Positions 61,486 through 64,000 of a DNA stretch of 64,000 nucleotides are shown piece by piece (position 1 is the first letter of the stretch; each line of letters starts with the position of its first letter). The position numbers and the translations under genes are program-made. The notes under the pieces are model-generated. The model had not been told where the DNA came from. It was given only the letters and a program-made list of their open reading frames with translations, and searched no databases. The stretch comes from Stenotrophomonas hibiscicola ATCC 19867 (GTDB lineage Bacteria; Pseudomonadota; Gammaproteobacteria; Xanthomonadales; Xanthomonadaceae). Where the stretch lies: contig NZ_KB907498.1 of the NCBI RefSeq assembly GCF_000382065.1, forward strand, positions 502,714 to 566,713. Direction: 5' to 3'.

Positions 61486-62148
61486 ATGTCCAACGCACTG
61501 ATGATCGTCGGCGCCGCCACCTTGGGAACCCTGGGCACGGAGCCGCCCAAGGGCCAGTCCGAACTTTCCAGGCTCTCCGAGTTGGACGGGAAATACGCGA
61601 CCGTCCTGAGCACCTCGTTGAATGCAGGCCGGCACAACCTGTATGCAGGGCACCGCAGCCACAGCTCCCATCGATCACACAGTTCCCATCGCTCCCATTC
61701 GTCCGGGTCGGGAAGCTCGTATCGCTCCTACACCCCGCCACCGGCGACCTATACCCCACCGCCCACCCGCTACACCACGCCAGCGAAACCGGCGGCGCCC
61801 GCAACTTCCCGAACCACCGGGAGTGGCGCCAGCCATTTGAACAGCTACCCGACCCAGAATCTGGATCCAGCCACCCGAGCAAACTCGAGGTCTACGAACA
61901 ACCTGACCTTGGAACCTGGCACTTACGAAAAGCCAGTCACGGAGGGACGGGACGCCGATGCGCTCAAGCTGCTCATCATGCGCGTCCAGGCAGCGCTCTA
62001 TTCCAAGGGCTACGATCCGGGCGCCATCGACGGGGTGCTTACCCCTGAAACCCAATCGGCGCTGCGCATGTTCCAATTGGCCCACGGCATTCGAGCGACA
62101 GGAACGATGACAACTCCGACGCTCGACGCACTCGGGGTGCGGCTCTAA
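61486..62148 (+). CDS. hxsA: His-Xaa-Ser repeat precursor peptide/protein HxsA
   Basis: This 220-residue substrate of the system has a short hydrophobic N-terminus (MSNALMIVGAATLGTLG), the repeat HRSHSSHRSHSSHRSHSS at residues 56-73 (six H-x-S units), a Ser/Tyr/Pro-rich linker (SYTPPPATYTPPPTRYTTP) to about 115, and a C-terminal peptidoglycan-binding-like domain (about 155-218, LIMRVQAALYSKGYDPGAIDGVLTPE split by VQAALY and MFQLAHGIRATGTM). ATG 61486 follows hxsC by two bases. The wall-binding domain suggests that the modified repeat is displayed at the cell envelope. Unlike small RiPP precursors it is a whole protein with a modified insert. Confidence 0.88.
   Translation: MSNALMIVGAATLGTLGTEPPKGQSELSRLSELDGKYATVLSTSLNAGRHNLYAGHRSHSSHRSHSSHRSHSSGSGSSYRSYTPPPATYTPPPTRYTTPAKPAAPATSRTTGSGASHLNSYPTQNLDPATRANSRSTNNLTLEPGTYEKPVTEGRDADALKLLIMRVQAALYSKGYDPGAIDGVLTPETQSALRMFQLAHGIRATGTMTTPTLDALGVRL
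61651..61704 (+). repeat. Coding repeat of three His-Arg-Ser-His-Ser-Ser units
   Basis: Three 18-base units encode HRSHSS but with different codons in each (CAC CGC AGC, CAT CGA TCA, CAT CGC TCC). The peptide is repeated while the DNA is not, so selection acts on the protein. Confidence 0.85.
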
Positions 62149-62515
62149 TCAGCTCGCCGGCACCATGCCGTGGCTTCCGCCTAATGCCAGGAGCTGACCA
62201 CACACCAGCGTTCGTGAAGCCCCCCCTTCCCCGGGGAGCCTTGCCTGACACCCCGTGAGGTCGAGACCAGGATTTGATTGCGCATTACCCAGGCCATGGC
62301 GTAAAGGCACACGGCGCAGCGCTTCGCTTGGGGGCACGCTCTCAAAGCATCCGCGTGCATCGATCCGGTGGGCAGGCTCTAGAGCCTTCCTCCGGGGCGC
62401 AGAGCTTCGGCCGGAGTGAAACTCTTAACGGTTCATGGTGTAAGGTTGACCCAACTGGCTCCTCTCTGGCGCGAAATCCTTCGCCCCTGTGTCTAGCCCC
62501 TCTCAGGTATGACAC
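62149..62515. other. Gap after hxsA without a recognised gene
   Basis: About 370 bases. No supported frame, hairpin with T-tract or RNA gene was found; a promoter for the next gene is expected near 62450-62510. Confidence 0.35.
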
Positions 62516-62815
62516 ATGACACCCTCGACCGCTTTCCGGATCCTTCGGATTCGCCCTTTGCTGCGCCTGAATGGAACGATCGAGCGAGTGGAATCCCTAC
62601 AGGCCAAGTGTGGCTCGTGTGGGGACGAATCGCGTATGTCGCATGGCCAAGGCCTTACCGATGCTGTGGGGGGGGTGGAGCTCACCTGTCCCGCATGCGC
62701 GGTGACGGGGATTTTGACCGTAGACCAAGCGTGGGTTCTCTGGGGAGAGCAGATGAGAAAGGACAGGATCCTGGCGCTAGCGGGGCTGGTGCCCGAAGAT
62801 CTAGATCGCACCTAG
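62516..62815 (+). CDS. Small zinc-ribbon-like hypothetical protein
   Basis: This 99-residue protein has two Cys pairs, CGSC (with SLQAKCGSCGDES) and CPAC (LTCPACAVTG), separated by about 27 residues, which could bind one zinc. The first about 25 residues are basic (AFRILRIRPLLRLNG). ATG 62516 follows CAGGT. It may be a DNA- or protein-binding factor; no family is recognised. Its 3' end overlaps the opposing gene by 15 bases. Confidence 0.6.
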   Translation: MTPSTAFRILRIRPLLRLNGTIERVESLQAKCGSCGDESRMSHGQGLTDAVGGVELTCPACAVTGILTVDQAWVLWGEQMRKDRILALAGLVPEDLDRT

Positions 62816-63415
62816 ATCTTGCATCACCGCCTGCCCATCGCGCAGCAACGTCGCCAGAAGCCGACCACCAGCCACCTGCCGCCCTACCCGCGCGTTAAGC
62901 CAAGTGGCCTGGATTTTGCCGGCTGCGAGGACATCGGCTGGGGCAAAGCTCTCAGGCCTGCCGGCCAAGGGTTCTCCCGGCGAGGCCAAGCCGCCATCAA
63001 GGCACTGAACAATGGTAGGTCTGGTGCTGTCGTTCTTGGCGTACGCAGTTGCCATCATCCGACCATTCCTGGGCGACCAGCCCCCAAGAACCAGCTCAGT
63101 CCCGAGATGGTCAATCGGTAGGCGCGCTTCGGCAGCTGCCCTTACGTAGTTCGGCCACAGTTGGTCCAGCACCAAGCCCAGCTCCGCAGAAAGCTGTTCC
63201 ATCGTGAAATCTGCGCGGAAGCTCGCCTGAAGCGCCAGCTCGTAGACACGAAGAAAAAACTGCGTAGACCCGCGTGCGGCCATCACGAGATTGTGCTGCG
63301 GAATCAGGAGCATTTTGGCGCCCGAGGAGTGGGCGCCGGTCCGGGCATCCTCTGCCAGGGTGTCAACAGCAACGAGGAGCTGGCTAGGGCTCAGCAAGAC
63401 GTTGAGAATGCTCAT
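62801..63415 (-). CDS. Hypothetical protein, possible Ntn-hydrolase fold
   Basis: This 204-residue protein has an opening LLVAVDTLAEDARTGAHSSG and AKMLLIPQHNLVMAARG that resemble the first strands of proteasome-like Ntn-hydrolases (which read VAVDTRA and AAAGxGDA). However, the catalytic N-terminal Thr/Ser is not evident, so this is a weak structural guess. LPIDHLGTELVLGGW and MMATAYAKND continue as beta strands. ATG 63415 is used. It overlaps its convergent neighbour by 15 bases. Confidence 0.6.
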   Translation of the reverse strand: MSILNVLLSPSQLLVAVDTLAEDARTGAHSSGAKMLLIPQHNLVMAARGSTQFFLRVYELALQASFRADFTMEQLSAELGLVLDQLWPNYVRAAAEARLPIDHLGTELVLGGWSPRNGRMMATAYAKNDSTRPTIVQCLDGGLASPGEPLAGRPESFAPADVLAAGKIQATWLNARVGRQVAGGRLLATLLRDGQAVMQDLGAI

Positions 63416-63476
63416 TGTGTCTGCCTAATGACCTAGATGGACTATCTCTCGTATTCATCCTCAAGTCGAGTCCGCT

Positions 63477-63776
63477 ATGACGTACACCCTGGAGCAACTT
63501 GCTGAACGCCTGCACGCATGTGAGGTCGACTTAGAAGCGCATCCGGGATACCTCAAAGCGATGGAGTACGCTCTCGGCGCGACCATCGCCACCCACAGTG
63601 ATCCGCCATCATTGCGCCGGATCTGGGACCTGATGTTGGTGGAAGCGGCGGACACTCATGCCGGCCTCGATGGCCCGATCTTCACCGCTGCCTTTCAGCA
63701 GTCTCTTCGGATGCTCACCGAACAGATATCCCTGATGGACCCAGGCCCTACCAGCCAGCGCCCAATAGATCAGTAA
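63477..63776 (+). CDS. Small hypothetical protein
   Basis: This 99-residue, mostly helical protein (YTLEQLAERLHACEVDLEAHPGYLKAM, split as EQLAERLHACEVDL, and IFTAAFQQSLRMLTEQI) starts at ATG 63477. No signal peptide, membrane segment or known motif. It is divergent from the preceding gene by about 60 bases and overlaps the 3' end of the next gene by about 29 bases, so it may be a compact gene or part of a phage-like module. Confidence 0.5.
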   Translation: MTYTLEQLAERLHACEVDLEAHPGYLKAMEYALGATIATHSDPPSLRRIWDLMLVEAADTHAGLDGPIFTAAFQQSLRMLTEQISLMDPGPTSQRPIDQ

Positions 63777-63999
63777 GGATCTGCTCCAGCTTGGTGGCCG
63801 CCTCCCGCTGAGAGCTGACCTTGATCGAAAGGCCGCTTTGAGCGGGACCAGGACGAGTCTCAAACCGAGTGATGGTTCCACCCCCGTTTCCATCCACCTC
63901 CACTCTGGCGGTTATGATTCTGCCATTGGCGCTGAACGTCCAATCCTGGAAGGCGTGCATTTCTATGCTCGAAGCTGGGTTGTGCAGAATAACCTGCAC
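63748..63999 (-). CDS. Hypothetical protein, probably continuing past the right edge
   Basis: The minus-strand frame ends at 63748 and is open to the window edge. It encodes HAFQDWTFSANGRIITARVEV, then GGGTITRFETRPGPAQSGLSIKV and the helix EAATKLEQILTDLLGAGW. It could start at an internal ATG (63963) or outside the window. No family is recognised. Confidence 0.45.
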   Translation of the reverse strand: MQVILHNPASSIEMHAFQDWTFSANGRIITARVEVDGNGGGTITRFETRPGPAQSGLSIKVSSQREAATKLEQILTDLLGAGW

Positions 64000-64000
64000 C

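Larger units (their letters stand above)
23006..64000. mobile_element. Genomic island inserted in mutS (left end; right end outside window)
   Basis: From 23006 the gene content changes from core to accessory: CBASS, toxin-antitoxin pairs, relaxase and oriT, tyrosine integrase, H-NS and defence-like genes. Codon use becomes uneven, with AT-richer stretches (e.g. 23.2-28.9, 46.9-47.2 and 55.8-58.4 kb) and GC-rich blocks (31.7-38.2, 42.3-45.2, 58.8-62.1 kb), indicating several origins. No integrase lies near the left end; the only one seen is internal at 47.2 kb, so the island may be composite. The right boundary is not visible. Confidence 0.75.

Noticed and set aside
61651-61704. Microsatellite or CRISPR-like DNA repeat
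   Set aside because: Units differ in DNA sequence and are in frame, so the repeat is in the protein. No spacer-repeat pattern occurs anywhere in the window.
1-64000. tRNA, rRNA or CRISPR features
   Set aside because: I searched by eye for tRNA-like ends, rRNA motifs and regular direct repeats and saw none. A covariance search could still find a small RNA.

Overview
The first ~23 kb look like core chromosome of a Stenotrophomonas (S. maltophilia-complex) strain. The basis is high GC with G/C-ending codons, GTAG-type REP palindromes of the kind known from S. maltophilia (9523-9626), and an orthodox Xanthomonadaceae gene set running up to the start of mutS. The species call is inference; no rRNA lies in the window.

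Core region, left to right: the 3' end of an unknown gene; an OmpR-type regulator and histidine kinase; an eight-gene block (2371-9513) with an esterase, two half-size SMR/EamA-like membrane proteins, a DegT-type PLP enzyme, a HAD phosphatase, a class III aminotransferase, a FemAB-like acyltransferase and an arginase-fold hydrolase, which reads as an unassigned small-molecule pathway with its own transporter; a REP cluster; a glyoxalase-fold protein; a ParD-like protein plus methionine aminopeptidase behind a perfect operator-like palindrome; an ArgO-type exporter and divergent ArgP-type LysR regulator; a TolC/HlyD/two ABC-2 permease efflux operon with no ATPase; a membrane protein; a glycine-zipper protein; a chemoreceptor with a sigma-28-like promoter; and a barstar-like protein.

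At 22961 a gene opens with what I recognise as the MutS N-terminus. The match stops after codon 15 at 23005/23006 and everything to 64000 is accessory DNA. I read this as a genomic island inserted into mutS; its right end and the rest of mutS lie outside the window.

The island is a mosaic. (1) 23.2-28.2 kb: a two-gene CBASS (Cap15-like effector and CD-NTase), a decayed IS3 orfA and a nucleotidyltransferase toxin-antitoxin-like pair. (2) 28.3-31.6 kb: a mobilisation module with tandem small paralogues, a MobQ/MobA relaxase, an RSF1010-like oriT and a TraD-like protein. (3) 31.7-38.2 kb: an overlapping trio of TerB-domain protein, DUF2791/BrxD-like ATPase and Lhr/BrxHI-like helicase, a candidate defence system. 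(4) 38.4-46.9 kb: hypothetical and defence-type genes (UDG-like, TIGR04141/DUF6119), an M16 peptidase, a ParE-type toxin-antitoxin pair and a DUF6624 protein. (5) 47.1-49.1 kb: a tyrosine integrase and an H-NS protein. (6) 49.4-55.2 kb: a signalling block transcribed leftwards, with a chemoreceptor broken by one extra G in a G7 tract, an EAL phosphodiesterase, a GntR regulator and a response regulator with Glu in place of the phospho-acceptor Asp, behind a strong sigma-28-like promoter. (7) 55.3-58 kb: a decayed HxlR copy, a TetR relic, an NmrA-like oxidoreductase and an intact HxlR regulator. (8) 58.5-62.1 kb: hxsDBCA, a His-Xaa-Ser peptide-modification system with two radical SAM enzymes. 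(9) Hypothetical genes to the window edge.

The least described systems here are hxsDBCA, the TerB-ATPase-helicase trio, the eight-gene core pathway and the island chemotaxis/c-di-GMP block.
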